Shown piece after piece: positions 55,647 through 64,000 of a stretch of 64,000 bases of DNA. The position numbers were made by a program, and so were the translations under genes. The stretch's first letter is position 1; every line of letters starts with the position of its first letter. Origin of the DNA: Vibrio orientalis CIP 102891 = ATCC 33934. GTDB lineage: Bacteria; Pseudomonadota; Gammaproteobacteria; Enterobacterales; Vibrionaceae. The stretch is from positions 496,001 to 560,000 of the forward strand of contig NZ_ACZV01000004.1 of NCBI RefSeq assembly GCF_000176235.1, in the 5' to 3' direction. Under the pieces are notes generated by a model. It did not search any database and had not been told where the DNA came from. It saw nothing but the letters and a program-made list of their open reading frames with translations.

Positions 55647-57161
55647 TTAATCAGGATAAGAATTCCGAAGAGCCACGCACTTCTCGTATATTCTAAGAAA
55701 TACGTCGCATAGCTCTGGATCGAAGTGTATGCCATGTTGTTGTTGAAAGTGTTCAACGATTTGCTTGTGGGTCCAAGGTTCTTTATAACTGCGTTTGGAG
55801 GCGAGAGCATCAAATACGTCGATGATGGCGGTAATGCGACCCTCTATTGGTATATCTAAACCGGATAGGCCTTTCGGGTAGCCACTGCCGTCCCATTTCT
55901 CGTGGTGGCTTGACGCAATAACAGCGGCAACTTTTAGAATATCAAGATGAGAGCCGGATAGAATGTCACCACCGATAGAGGCATGAGTTTTCATTATTTC
56001 CCACTCTTCTGCTGTCAACTTACCTGGCTTGTGAAGTATGTTGTCGGGAATGGCGATCTTTCCGATGTCGTGAAGCGGAGAGGCGAGTTTAATGTTCTCG
56101 GCCATCTTTTCTCCTAACCCTGCTTCTAAAGCCAATAGGTGTGAAAGTAACGACAGCCTTTTTACGTGGCTACCAGACTCTTTAGAGCGAGTTTCGACCA
56201 CTTCGCCTAGACGATAAGCAATCTCTTTTTGGGTTTCGAGCATGTCATTAAGAATATAAAGCTTTTCGTAGGCAATTGAGGCATTCTTAACCATCAATTC
56301 AATGAGTTCTTTTCGCTGTTCAATAACATGCTTACTGCAATTAATAATGATGACGCCGTGCCTATTGTGTACATCAATAGGTAAGGCAAACTTAGTTGGC
56401 GAAATCTCAATAAGCTCAGAAGATTGTGTAAAACGACTTAGGTGTGAGGCATCAATGTAGTTAGTGAGCTCGTGACCAATTGTTACCTTGTTTTCATCGG
56501 TTGAGGTTGCGATAGTCCAATCACCATCGACCTCTGAAGCGCCAAAATGCAGTGTATGGGCGTCATTCAGTTTGAGTAGAGCGACGATCTGTTGAAGTAT
56601 CCCTTTGAGCCATGTGCTACTGGTATCGTCGGTTAAGATATTCGATGTGGACTCAATAATGGTTTTGAGGCCATCTCTAGTATGCTCTATGGTGATGATG
56701 TCACTGTATGAGCGGATAGCTGAATAGATTGTGGTGAGCAAACGTGTAGAGGTGAGCTCTGTTTTGGTTTTATAGTCGTTGATGTCGTAGTTCAATATGA
56801 CTTTCTCTTCAGGTGCATCGCCGGGTTGACCAGTTCGCAGAATGATTCGACAGTGTCTGTCACCAAATTCGTCGCGAATCCACCTAGCTAATTCTAACCC
56901 TGCTTGACGCGTTTCCATCACGACATCGAGTAGAATGACGGCATATTGAGGACCATCTTTAAATTTTTGTTTCGCTTCTTTTGCGGAGTAAGCGTGAGTG
57001 AAATGTAGTTGGTGGCCAAGAAATTCGTTTTTTCCAAGTACAAGGTTGGTGACATCATGAACATCTTTCTCGTCATCAACGACAAGGATCTCCCAAAATG
57101 ACTGCGGCAGGGTTTCGGTTGGTTGGTCGGAGGGCGCGAAACAGTACGTATCGGAATCCAT
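55647..57161 (-). CDS. Response regulator with DUF3369 and HD-GYP c-di-GMP phosphodiesterase
   Basis: 504 residues: receiver with Asp79 (VILLDVVME), a DUF3369-like GAF-type middle region (RTGQPGDAPEEKVILNYDIND leads into it), and an HD-GYP domain with His364-Asp365 (LHDIGKIA), HHEKWDGSGYPKG. All catalytic HD-GYP residues I can check are present, so it should hydrolyse c-di-GMP when phosphorylated. First gene of the operon; SBP starts 13 bases after it. Confidence 0.92.
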   Translation of the reverse strand: MDSDTYCFAPSDQPTETLPQSFWEILVVDDEKDVHDVTNLVLGKNEFLGHQLHFTHAYSAKEAKQKFKDGPQYAVILLDVVMETRQAGLELARWIRDEFGDRHCRIILRTGQPGDAPEEKVILNYDINDYKTKTELTSTRLLTTIYSAIRSYSDIITIEHTRDGLKTIIESTSNILTDDTSSTWLKGILQQIVALLKLNDAHTLHFGASEVDGDWTIATSTDENKVTIGHELTNYIDASHLSRFTQSSELIEISPTKFALPIDVHNRHGVIIINCSKHVIEQRKELIELMVKNASIAYEKLYILNDMLETQKEIAYRLGEVVETRSKESGSHVKRLSLLSHLLALEAGLGEKMAENIKLASPLHDIGKIAIPDNILHKPGKLTAEEWEIMKTHASIGGDILSGSHLDILKVAAVIASSHHEKWDGSGYPKGLSGLDIPIEGRITAIIDVFDALASKRSYKEPWTHKQIVEHFQQQHGIHFDPELCDVFLRIYEKCVALRNSYPD

Positions 57162-57409
57162 TAGTAAGCTCGGGTCCTTGGCTAATCAACGCGGCGTTAC
57201 GGCGAAGAACGAATAAAAACTATAATTAAGGTTTAGATTAGCCAAGCCTAAATATCAACTTTGTTACTAAGCAAGGCTTCGCTCAAAAGCTGGAAGTTAG
57301 GGAGTGAACTCTCAAAAATGTCGAAAATATGTCCGTTTGTCCTTTCTATACTCGACAAACGGCCGCTCCTGAATTTCAATTAAAGTACGTTCAATAATTA
57401 GTTAGTCAT

Positions 57410-58027
57410 ATGTCACAACAATCAGGCGTCGCTACGCAGTTTCAGCAGTACATGGAAAACCCCTTACTCTGGCCAATCCTTGAGGTGCTACGAAAGAACC
57501 CAAGTGGCTGGAAGGTGCATACGCTTGCATCTCACTTGACTGAAATTGAAATCATGCCATTGCTTGACGCTTTGCCTGAGAAGGATTTATTCAAGCGAAA
57601 TTTCCTAATTATGAATGCGCTCTATCAACTCCAAGAAACCCTGTATCCGGACAACTGGTTGCAAGTAAAGGCGATGGATATTGAGCTAATGTCGAGGCAG
57701 CAGGTATTTGGTCATGAAGTTGACCATAGTGACCCGTTGCGTGATTACTACCTTGATTGGCTTAACTATGAAGCGGAAGAAGGGGAAGTGAAACGCCTGT
57801 TGAACGAGTTCTGGACACGTTATCGAGAATTTGTTGGTAGCACAAATGGTAAAGACATGGATAGGGCAAAAGCACTAAGCCTGTTTAAATTGCCACATGA
57901 TGCGAGCCAAACGGAAATTAGAAAAACGTGGCGTAGATTAGCGCTCAAATGGCACCCGGATCGTCAATCAGGAAATAGTGAACAGTTTAGAATTTTGTGT
58001 GAAGCTTGGCATGTGTTAAGACACTAG
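57410..58027 (+). CDS. DnaJ-related protein with C-terminal J domain
   Basis: 205 residues. N-terminal DNAJ_related region (YMENPLLWPILEVLRKNPSGWKVHTLASHL) and a C-terminal J domain with WHPDRQ (HPD motif at about 184-186). The reversed order (J domain last) is typical of this gammaproteobacterial group. It would stimulate DnaK on specific clients. Monocistronic with a terminator. Confidence 0.9.
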   Translation: MSQQSGVATQFQQYMENPLLWPILEVLRKNPSGWKVHTLASHLTEIEIMPLLDALPEKDLFKRNFLIMNALYQLQETLYPDNWLQVKAMDIELMSRQQVFGHEVDHSDPLRDYYLDWLNYEAEEGEVKRLLNEFWTRYREFVGSTNGKDMDRAKALSLFKLPHDASQTEIRKTWRRLALKWHPDRQSGNSEQFRILCEAWHVLRH

Positions 58028-58050
58028 TTCACTAGATACCATACAAAATA

Positions 58051-58074
58051 AAAAGCGCCATATTAGGCGCTTTT
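58051..58074. terminator. Bidirectional terminator
   Basis: AAAAGCGCC and GGCGCTTTT stem with ATATTA loop between convergent genes. Confidence 0.9.
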
Positions 58075-58097
58075 ATACATGAAAAGTGATTTAACGG

Positions 58098-59753
58098 TTA
58101 ATGCGACGCTTTGAACTGCGATTTACGCATGCGGTTTAATGCGGCCATGACATCTAATGTGCGTGGTTTAGCAAGGTCACCTTGATTAGGCATCATATTT
58201 GACCAATCACCTTCCAGTTGTTTCGCTACCTCTTTCGCTGGGTTCTTTGACCAACCCGGGTGTTGTGCCAGTTGGAACCAAACCCAACCAATCGCTTGTA
58301 ACTCATTCGTTGATTCTAATTGCTCTAAGGCACTTAAATCCGCAAACTCTTTGCCAAAGCGCAACGAATCCTTTCCTTTAGCGGAGATTCGAAATTTACC
58401 TTCAGCGAGAATTTTTTGCAATGAAGCGCAGTTTAATTGACGTGGAGGAAACGTCTCTAACAGTGATTCACTTTCATTAGCGCGCTGAGTAGGGTGCTGA
58501 GCGATCACTTGTTTAGCTTTCTCTGTAACATCGACAGCTTGGTAATCATGCATCTGAATAACCGTATCTGCGACATCTAGGTAGTCACCAGAGCCACCCA
58601 TAACAATAACAGTTGAGATACTTAGCTCATCTCTTAATTGGCCAATACGATCAACCAATGGAGTAATCGGTTCGTCACCTTTAGATACCAGTGCCTGCAT
58701 GCGTTCATCACGAATCATAAAGTTGGTCGCAGATGTATCTTCATCGATAAGCATTGCTTGTGCGCCAGCTTCAATCGATTCTTGTAGCCAAGCTGCTTGT
58801 GAAGTAGAACCAGAAGCGTCTTGAGTTGAAAAATCGGCAGTATTTTTGCCCATTGGCAGGTGATTAATATAGTTAGACAGGTTGAGGTTATGAACACAAC
58901 GCCCATCTTCCGCACGGATTTTCATTGCCTCATTATTGGTGACAATCCATTCGCGACCATCACCTGGAATATGGTTATAGATCGAACGTTCAATGGCATT
59001 CAACAATGTTGATTTACCATGAAAACCACCACCGACGATCAATGTGATGCCTTTTGGAATACCAAGACCGATAATTTCCCCTTGGTTTGGGGTTGTCAGT
59101 GAAACTTCAAGCGATTTAGGAGCGCTGAAAGTCACCGCATCTTTCATCGGTAGGTCACAGTTACCTGCGATTCGTGGTAGAACAGAACCATTACCCACGA
59201 ATGCAATCAGCCCTTTTTCATCAAGTTGATTACGCATGGCTACTTGGTCTTCGACGATTTGGCAATGCTTAATCAATGCGTCTTTGTCTAACTCGCGCTC
59301 CAAGGTTGCACGACGAATAAACTTAGGAAGATGAAACGTTAAGATGTTGTCAGTTTTCTTGCCAAGAACGGTTCTACCTTCAGCAGGTAGGTTGATTCTA
59401 AAACGAAGCTCAATCCCTTGTTCAGTAAATAATACCGCTGTGCTATCGAGCACGGTTTGGCCCGTTAATGCGATATCAATGCTTTGTTCCTGTTTCGCGA
59501 AATCAGCAAAACTGCGAGCAATGAAGTCGCGCGCAGCGATCTGGTAGGCATCTGATTGGTCGCGTAACCAAGCGAGGCCAGTGACAGACCAAGGTCTTAC
59601 TGCTCTTACACGTGATGCAGAGGCATATGGGTCGCCCTGTACATAATCGATAAAAAATGTGTAGTCAGTAAAATCGTATTGGCCTTTGATTTGCTGATAT
59701 GCACGATAGTTTTGCTTTTCGATCTTTTTTAAGGTCGCGGTAAGTTGGTCCAT
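58098..59753 (-). CDS. Predicted ABC-class ATPase (PF09818-type)
   Basis: 551 residues, soluble. Walker A GGGFHGKSTLLNAI and Walker-B-like MLIDEDTSATNFM are visible; no transmembrane helices. This matches the 'predicted ATPase of the ABC class' family, whose function is not established. It resembles ABC ATPases that act on nucleic acids rather than transporters. Ribosome-binding site is poor; it stands alone between two other genes. Confidence 0.85.
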   Translation of the reverse strand: MDQLTATLKKIEKQNYRAYQQIKGQYDFTDYTFFIDYVQGDPYASASRVRAVRPWSVTGLAWLRDQSDAYQIAARDFIARSFADFAKQEQSIDIALTGQTVLDSTAVLFTEQGIELRFRINLPAEGRTVLGKKTDNILTFHLPKFIRRATLERELDKDALIKHCQIVEDQVAMRNQLDEKGLIAFVGNGSVLPRIAGNCDLPMKDAVTFSAPKSLEVSLTTPNQGEIIGLGIPKGITLIVGGGFHGKSTLLNAIERSIYNHIPGDGREWIVTNNEAMKIRAEDGRCVHNLNLSNYINHLPMGKNTADFSTQDASGSTSQAAWLQESIEAGAQAMLIDEDTSATNFMIRDERMQALVSKGDEPITPLVDRIGQLRDELSISTVIVMGGSGDYLDVADTVIQMHDYQAVDVTEKAKQVIAQHPTQRANESESLLETFPPRQLNCASLQKILAEGKFRISAKGKDSLRFGKEFADLSALEQLESTNELQAIGWVWFQLAQHPGWSKNPAKEVAKQLEGDWSNMMPNQGDLAKPRTLDVMAALNRMRKSQFKASH

Positions 59754-59837
59754 AAAGAGGGGTCACTGATTGAGAACAGGAAAGGCGAGGATTATAGGAA
59801 TCGTACGCCTGAGAGTAAAGGCCTTACTGATTATCTA

Positions 59838-61751
59838 TTAAGATGAATAAGAATAATGTTCCGGTCGATAGTTTTGATTGATCAAATGGCTCTCAAATTC
59901 ATCGCAGGGCATAGGCTTACCATAAAGATAGCCTTGGCCAACATCACAGCCTTCGCTGACGATAAACGCTTCATGGTCTGGATTTTCAATACCTTCAACC
60001 GTGACTTCGAGATCGAGTTTTTTTGCGATACTGATAATTGAACGCACAATTTCTTTATCTTCTTCGCTAGTGTCGAGTTGCTGAACGAAACTGCGGTCTA
60101 CCTTAATGGCATCAAAAGGAAACTTCTTCAAATAATTGAATGAAGCATAGCCTGTACCAAAGTCATCAAGTGACAACGTCACTCCTAGATCACTTAATGA
60201 CTGCAATGTATTCTTTGCTACAACTTCATCAGCAATCAATCCACTTTCCGTTATCTCAAGTTCAATGTAAGCGCCGGGCAGTTGATAGGCTGCCAATAGA
60301 TCTTCTATTTGCGTCGTAAACTGAGGGCTTTGCAACTGAACGGCAGAGACATTGATGCTCACTTTAAAGTCTTGAACTTTTCCTCTCCATTCGGCGGCTT
60401 TTTGAATGGCAGAGCGCAATACGAAACTGCCTACTTCAAAGATAAGGCCGTTTTGTTCCGCCAAGTGAATTAACGTTTCGTTTGATATGTCACCAAGGAT
60501 AGGGTGGCGCCAACGAATGAGTGCCTCTGCACCAATCCACTTATGCGTTTTTGGTGAAACCTTAGGTTGGAAGTAAAGCAACAAGTCATCGTTACGCACC
60601 GCTTGCAATAGGTAGCTTTCTAATTGATTGATGTTTTTTTGTGTGTCCGAGATGTGCTGGCAATGAAAGCTAAACTTATGCCCTGAGTCTTTACAGGATT
60701 GCATCGCCCCCGCTGCGTATTTTAACAAGGTTTTGGAACTCGAAGTGTCATCCGAACTGGCGATACCAATATAGCTATGCAAGTGGAGATTCTCACCATC
60801 AAGATAAAAAGCAGATTGGCTCACCTCGACTAATTCACGGCTTAACAAATTAATGTCTTCATCAAGGTGATTGGATTCAAATACAAAAACCAAGTCAGTT
60901 GATCTAGGGCGTGCAGTAATCAGTTTATAGTTACTCTGCGAGATGAGACGTTGTTTAAACTCAATCAGAATATTTTCCCACATCGCATAACCGTGCTTGG
61001 CTTGGATACGGCGGCCATTGGTAAATCCAATATGTATAACACCCACTTTATGTTTTGAGTGGGGTGTTATTGTAGCTAGCAGCCGATTGGTGTGCTGTTC
61101 AAGCGCGACCCGGTTAAGGAAACCAGTGCCAAGGTCGTGTCTTTGCTGATATCGAATCGTACGTTCAGCCGCTCTACGTTTATCAATTTCTTGATTAAGT
61201 GAGTAATTTAAGTCGACCAAATCTTGAGTACGAGTCGTTACCCGAGATTCGAGTTCAGAGTTTAGCTGTTGTAAGTGATGGTTTTGATAAACCGTCGTCA
61301 ATTGAGCTTCAACCGAGAGTTTAAAAGCGTTGAGTAGCTGTTGGTAGGTTGCAGAAAAGTGGTTCTCATTATCATCGAGAACACAGATGGTGCCAAATGG
61401 GTCTCCGTTGGGCCATTGTAGTGGTAATCCACAATACGCTATGAGCCCAAAGCGCATATCGGGGTTATTACACCACTGTTCATCTATTGCGGCATTAGGG
61501 ACTAACAACTGACGATTTTCATTAATGACGGTTTCGCAATAGAGGCCGTGGCCTAATGCTTCAGTATCGCCAATATGGTAGGGATGTTTGCGGTTATTGT
61601 TAGCGGAAAATACTTCGATATGATCCTGATGAACACGCATAATCAGAGCTGCAGGGACGGAGATGATTTCTGCTAATAGATTTACTATTTCTTGCCACCC
61701 TGAAGCTAACTCGTCAGGAACGATCATGTTACTTGTGTTCAGCTTGGACAT
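59838..61751 (-). CDS. GAF - degenerate GGDEF - EAL protein (c-di-GMP phosphodiesterase)
   Basis: 637 residues without membrane helices. N-terminal GAF (about 15-160), coiled coil, a GGDEF-fold domain lacking the GGDEF signature (about 205-360), and an EAL domain (about 375-625) with AEALIRW, ELEITESG, LDDFGTGYASF and IKVDRSF, all expected metal/substrate residues. So it likely degrades c-di-GMP; the GGDEF remnant may bind GTP. The signal sensed by GAF is unknown. Confidence 0.9.
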   Translation of the reverse strand: MSKLNTSNMIVPDELASGWQEIVNLLAEIISVPAALIMRVHQDHIEVFSANNNRKHPYHIGDTEALGHGLYCETVINENRQLLVPNAAIDEQWCNNPDMRFGLIAYCGLPLQWPNGDPFGTICVLDDNENHFSATYQQLLNAFKLSVEAQLTTVYQNHHLQQLNSELESRVTTRTQDLVDLNYSLNQEIDKRRAAERTIRYQQRHDLGTGFLNRVALEQHTNRLLATITPHSKHKVGVIHIGFTNGRRIQAKHGYAMWENILIEFKQRLISQSNYKLITARPRSTDLVFVFESNHLDEDINLLSRELVEVSQSAFYLDGENLHLHSYIGIASSDDTSSSKTLLKYAAGAMQSCKDSGHKFSFHCQHISDTQKNINQLESYLLQAVRNDDLLLYFQPKVSPKTHKWIGAEALIRWRHPILGDISNETLIHLAEQNGLIFEVGSFVLRSAIQKAAEWRGKVQDFKVSINVSAVQLQSPQFTTQIEDLLAAYQLPGAYIELEITESGLIADEVVAKNTLQSLSDLGVTLSLDDFGTGYASFNYLKKFPFDAIKVDRSFVQQLDTSEEDKEIVRSIISIAKKLDLEVTVEGIENPDHEAFIVSEGCDVGQGYLYGKPMPCDEFESHLINQNYRPEHYSYSS

Positions 61752-61880
61752 ACAAAATCCCTATGAGCTATTTGATCAATAAGAGCCTTCCTTGCTCTCA
61801 TTAATCTAATAATAGTCGGTATAATTATGATGAAGCCACTTATCGTGTGGATAGTGTTAAGGATGCATGAGCAGAATGAT

Positions 61881-61909
61881 AAAAAAAACCCCTAAGATAC
61901 ACTTAGAGG
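61881..61909 (-). terminator. Terminator of fabV
   Basis: On the minus strand CCTCTAAG pairs with CTTAGGGG (one wobble), followed by eight T residues. Confidence 0.88.
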
Positions 61910-61960
61910 CTTTTGTGGAATGATTGTATCAAAAATAAGACATCTTTTAAATCAAAGGCT

Positions 61961-63145
61961 TTATTTTACATAACTATCAATATCGACTTTCTTCGAGTAG
62001 TCAATGTTTTCGAATCCGAAGCCATTTAGTTTCATAAACTCTTGCTTAAATCCCTCGTAATCAGCGAGTTGCGTAAAATTAGACTCGTTAAGTTGAGCCA
62101 ATAACGCCGTTACTTCGCGTTGGGTATCAGGATCTAGCTCTAGATTGTCGATACGGATGAGGCGTTCGTTATCAACTGGAACAGGGCTCACGTTGTATAA
62201 TTTCGTCGTGAACAGGCGCTGCATTTGCTCAATACAACCTTCATGAGTGCCTTTCTGTTTCATTACTTGATACAGGGCGGTAATGTAAGGACTAAACCCA
62301 GGAATATAAGCACTCGCTTTAGTCACAAGAGCCTTACAAACCGTTGCATACGCGCCGCCATCAAAATTGGCGAGTTTTAGATTGAGTGAATGACTGGTTT
62401 GGTGTAAATCTGCCTTGGCTGCTCCTAATGTCCCTTCAAGATAGATAGGGTGAGTGACACATGGGCCGATATATGAAAAGGCAATGGTTTTACATCCTGA
62501 ACCAATAGACTCAGAGTTAATTAGGGCGTCAATCCAAGCTTCCCAGTCTTCTCCGCCCATTACCTTGACTGTTGCATCAATTTCTTCTGCCGACGCAGGC
62601 GCTAAAGTTGTGTCCTGCCACTCGTCGGTCTCTAGCACCAGTGTTGTTCCTGAGACAGGTTCACCGATTGGTTTGATAACTGAACGCCATAGGTTGTCAG
62701 ATTCATGGCGAACGCCACTCGCGACGCTATAGACGATAAGGTCTACTTCACCCTCGAAATAGGTTTCTATCGCTTCAACAACTTGAGCTTTGGTTTGTGG
62801 AGAAAAGGCATCACCTTGGATATTAATCGCTGTTCGGCCAGCTTGTTCAGCAAACTGTTTAAAATAGTGGTTGTTATAGTAACCTGCTGTCCCGACGCCC
62901 TTTTCAGAAGGGCCTTTTTCATACGAGACACTAATGGTATCCGCTTTTGAACCGCCGAAGGTCAGGGCGATACGTGAAGCCAAGCCAAACCCTGATGAAC
63001 CACCAATAATAAGAACACGCTTTGGACCATCGACAATTTGTTGAGATGATTCAGCATATTCTATCTGCTGGCGCACTGCTTCTTTACACCCGAGTGGGTG
63101 AGCGGTGCGAGCAACTACTCCATCTATTACCGATTTGATAATCAT
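61961..63145 (-). CDS. fabV: Enoyl-ACP reductase FabV
   Basis: 394 residues. Cofactor motif IGGSSGFGLASRI and the FabV active-site Tyr235-x8-Lys244 (YLEGTLGAAK), longer spacing than the Tyr-x6-Lys of FabI. It reduces trans-2-enoyl-ACP with NADH in fatty-acid elongation. FabV enzymes are insensitive to triclosan. Ribosome-binding site AAAGGA; transcribed alone with its own terminator. Confidence 0.95.
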   Translation of the reverse strand: MIIKSVIDGVVARTAHPLGCKEAVRQQIEYAESSQQIVDGPKRVLIIGGSSGFGLASRIALTFGGSKADTISVSYEKGPSEKGVGTAGYYNNHYFKQFAEQAGRTAINIQGDAFSPQTKAQVVEAIETYFEGEVDLIVYSVASGVRHESDNLWRSVIKPIGEPVSGTTLVLETDEWQDTTLAPASAEEIDATVKVMGGEDWEAWIDALINSESIGSGCKTIAFSYIGPCVTHPIYLEGTLGAAKADLHQTSHSLNLKLANFDGGAYATVCKALVTKASAYIPGFSPYITALYQVMKQKGTHEGCIEQMQRLFTTKLYNVSPVPVDNERLIRIDNLELDPDTQREVTALLAQLNESNFTQLADYEGFKQEFMKLNGFGFENIDYSKKVDIDSYVK

Positions 63146-63218
63146 AGTTATTCCTTTAAAAGAAAGCGTACGAATTAAATTAGCGTAAAGCTTTGTAAAG
63201 TTTATTGAGCTAGGGCAA

Positions 63219-63818
63219 TTAGAGGTGATTAATTAGCTGCTCAGCAACAAAGTTCGATATCCAAGCTTGTGCTTCGGGTTTTGGATGGAGGCCGTCTTCC
63301 ATCATCCACTCGGGCTTTATGATTACGCCTTCAAGAAAAAATGGCAGTAAAGGAATATCAAGGGATTGAGACACGGAGGGATAGACGGCAGAGAAGGCTT
63401 CCGTGTAACGTTTGCCATAGTTGGGTAAGACATGAATTTGCATCAGCAGAGGATTTGCCCCCGATTCTCTAATCAAACGTATGATCTGTGTTAGATTGTT
63501 TTGAACTAGCCCAGGTGGAAAACCACGTAAACCGTCGTTGGCCCCAAGTTCGATCAAAACATAGTCTGGCTGATGTTGCTCAAGAAGGTTAGGCAGGCGA
63601 GCCAAACCATTGCCAGTGGTATCGCCAGAAATACTCGCGTTCACTACAGTAACTGTTTGGCCTTTACTCTTTAGGTCAGCAGGTAATAAAGAAGGCCACG
63701 CTTTGGCGATTGGCATTTGGTATCCGGCACTTAAGCTATCACCGAATACCATTAGCGTCTTACTGTATGCAGGATTTAGAACAAGAATTAGAACTAGAAA
63801 GGAAAGTCGTCGAAACAT
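63219..63818 (-). CDS. tesA: Acyl-CoA thioesterase I / arylesterase (SGNH)
   Basis: 199 residues. Signal peptide (about 1-19, PAYS-K), then SGNH hydrolase with Ser28 (FGDSLSAGY), GDTTGNG (Gly/Asn blocks), GANDG and Asp175-x2-His178 (DGLHP). Periplasmic thioesterase/protease I/lysophospholipase in E. coli. Its ATG overlaps the divergent ybbA ATG in the palindrome CATG. Confidence 0.94.
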   Translation of the reverse strand: MFRRLSFLVLILVLNPAYSKTLMVFGDSLSAGYQMPIAKAWPSLLPADLKSKGQTVTVVNASISGDTTGNGLARLPNLLEQHQPDYVLIELGANDGLRGFPPGLVQNNLTQIIRLIRESGANPLLMQIHVLPNYGKRYTEAFSAVYPSVSQSLDIPLLPFFLEGVIIKPEWMMEDGLHPKPEAQAWISNFVAEQLINHL

Positions 63819-64000
63819 GCAAACATCCGTAATTAAAGCAGAATCATTATCTAAAGTAGTCTCTACTAATCAGGAACAATTAACAATCCTTGATAATGTG
63901 AGCCTAGACATAAAATCCGGCGAGAGTGTTGCGATCGTTGGTACGTCTGGCGCAGGAAAGTCGACACTGATGACACTTCTTGCTGGGCTAGATACACCAT
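63817..64000 (+). CDS. ybbA: ABC transporter ATP-binding protein YbbA, 5' end only
   Basis: 61 codons before the window ends, starting MQTSVIKAESL and showing Walker A VGTSGAGKST followed by LAGLD. This MacB-like ATPase type is paired with the YbbP permease; as in E. coli it is divergent from tesA. Its AAGGAAAG ribosome-binding candidate lies inside the tesA coding region on the other strand. Confidence 0.9.
   Translation, partial: MQTSVIKAESLSKVVSTNQEQLTILDNVSLDIKSGESVAIVGTSGAGKSTLMTLLAGLDTP

Noticed and set aside
55634..55813. N-terminal extension of the SBP frame
   Set aside because: It lies within the upstream regulator gene and would bury the signal peptide; ATG 55633 has TTGGAG in front.

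Overview
The window is a 64 kb piece of a Vibrio chromosome. The strongest genus evidence is an adjacent luxP-luxQ pair whose AI-2-binding residues sit at the same numbers as in V. harveyi. Supporting genes are a thermolabile (lecithin-dependent) haemolysin, a phaB-phaA-phasin-phaC cluster, fabV, a class I HMG-CoA reductase, nrdDG and a helD/yccS pair. From memory, several of these (haemolysin plus neighbouring subtilase, pha genes, luxPQ, HMG-CoA reductase, nrdDG) lie on chromosome II in known vibrios, so chromosome II is likely, but this is inference. No rRNA, tRNA, CRISPR, prophage or insertion sequence was seen. Base and codon use look uniform.

Layout. 1-5.3 kb: secreted or envelope hydrolases (haemolysin cut off by the window edge, S8 subtilase, a stand-alone I9 inhibitor-like protein, a PLD-family lipoprotein). 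5.3-8.3 kb: a VOC-fold protein behind a SoxR-type promoter, and an NIT-domain chemoreceptor. 8.3-18.3 kb: a TetR regulator divergent from an RND pump with two adaptors (TriABC/VexIJK type), then a heterodimeric ABC exporter. 18.9-23.1 kb: polyhydroxybutyrate synthesis. 23.2-28.5 kb: racemase plus MFS transporter, an FNR-type promoter driving a small Cys-rich protein, and a persulfide module (CoA-disulfide/persulfide reductase with rhodanese, BigR/SqrR-like regulator, PmpA/PmpB). 28.5-37.4 kb: secreted EEP nuclease-like protein, anaerobic nrdDG with FNR and NrdR sites, aminotransferase, several envelope proteins. 37.7-39.4 kb: tmaR, yceH, GIY-YIG protein. 39.5-45.7 kb: TraF-like outer-membrane protein, luxPQ, HMG-CoA reductase. 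45.8-51.4 kb: two small unknown genes, yccS, helD, cutA. 51.6-57.2 kb: a 2-oxoglutarate/Fe(II) oxygenase and a three-gene signalling operon (response regulator with HD-GYP, periplasmic SBP5 protein, histidine kinase). 57.4-64 kb: DnaJ-related protein, ABC-class ATPase, GAF-EAL protein, fabV, and divergent tesA/ybbA whose start codons overlap.

Genes that appear to work together: protease plus inhibitor; TetR plus a tripartite pump; two complementary half ABC exporters; PHB synthesis; persulfide sensing and detoxification; the anaerobic layer (three perfect FNR boxes, at a chemoreceptor, a Cys-rich peptide and nrdD); LuxPQ quorum sensing; and two c-di-GMP-degrading proteins (HD-GYP and EAL). 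The most novel-looking items are the SoxR-box promoter in front of the VOC gene, the permease-less SBP/kinase/HD-GYP operon, the free I9 domain beside its likely parent protease, the three-operator array at the persulfide regulator, and the FNR class II promoter of an undescribed 61-residue Cys-rich protein.
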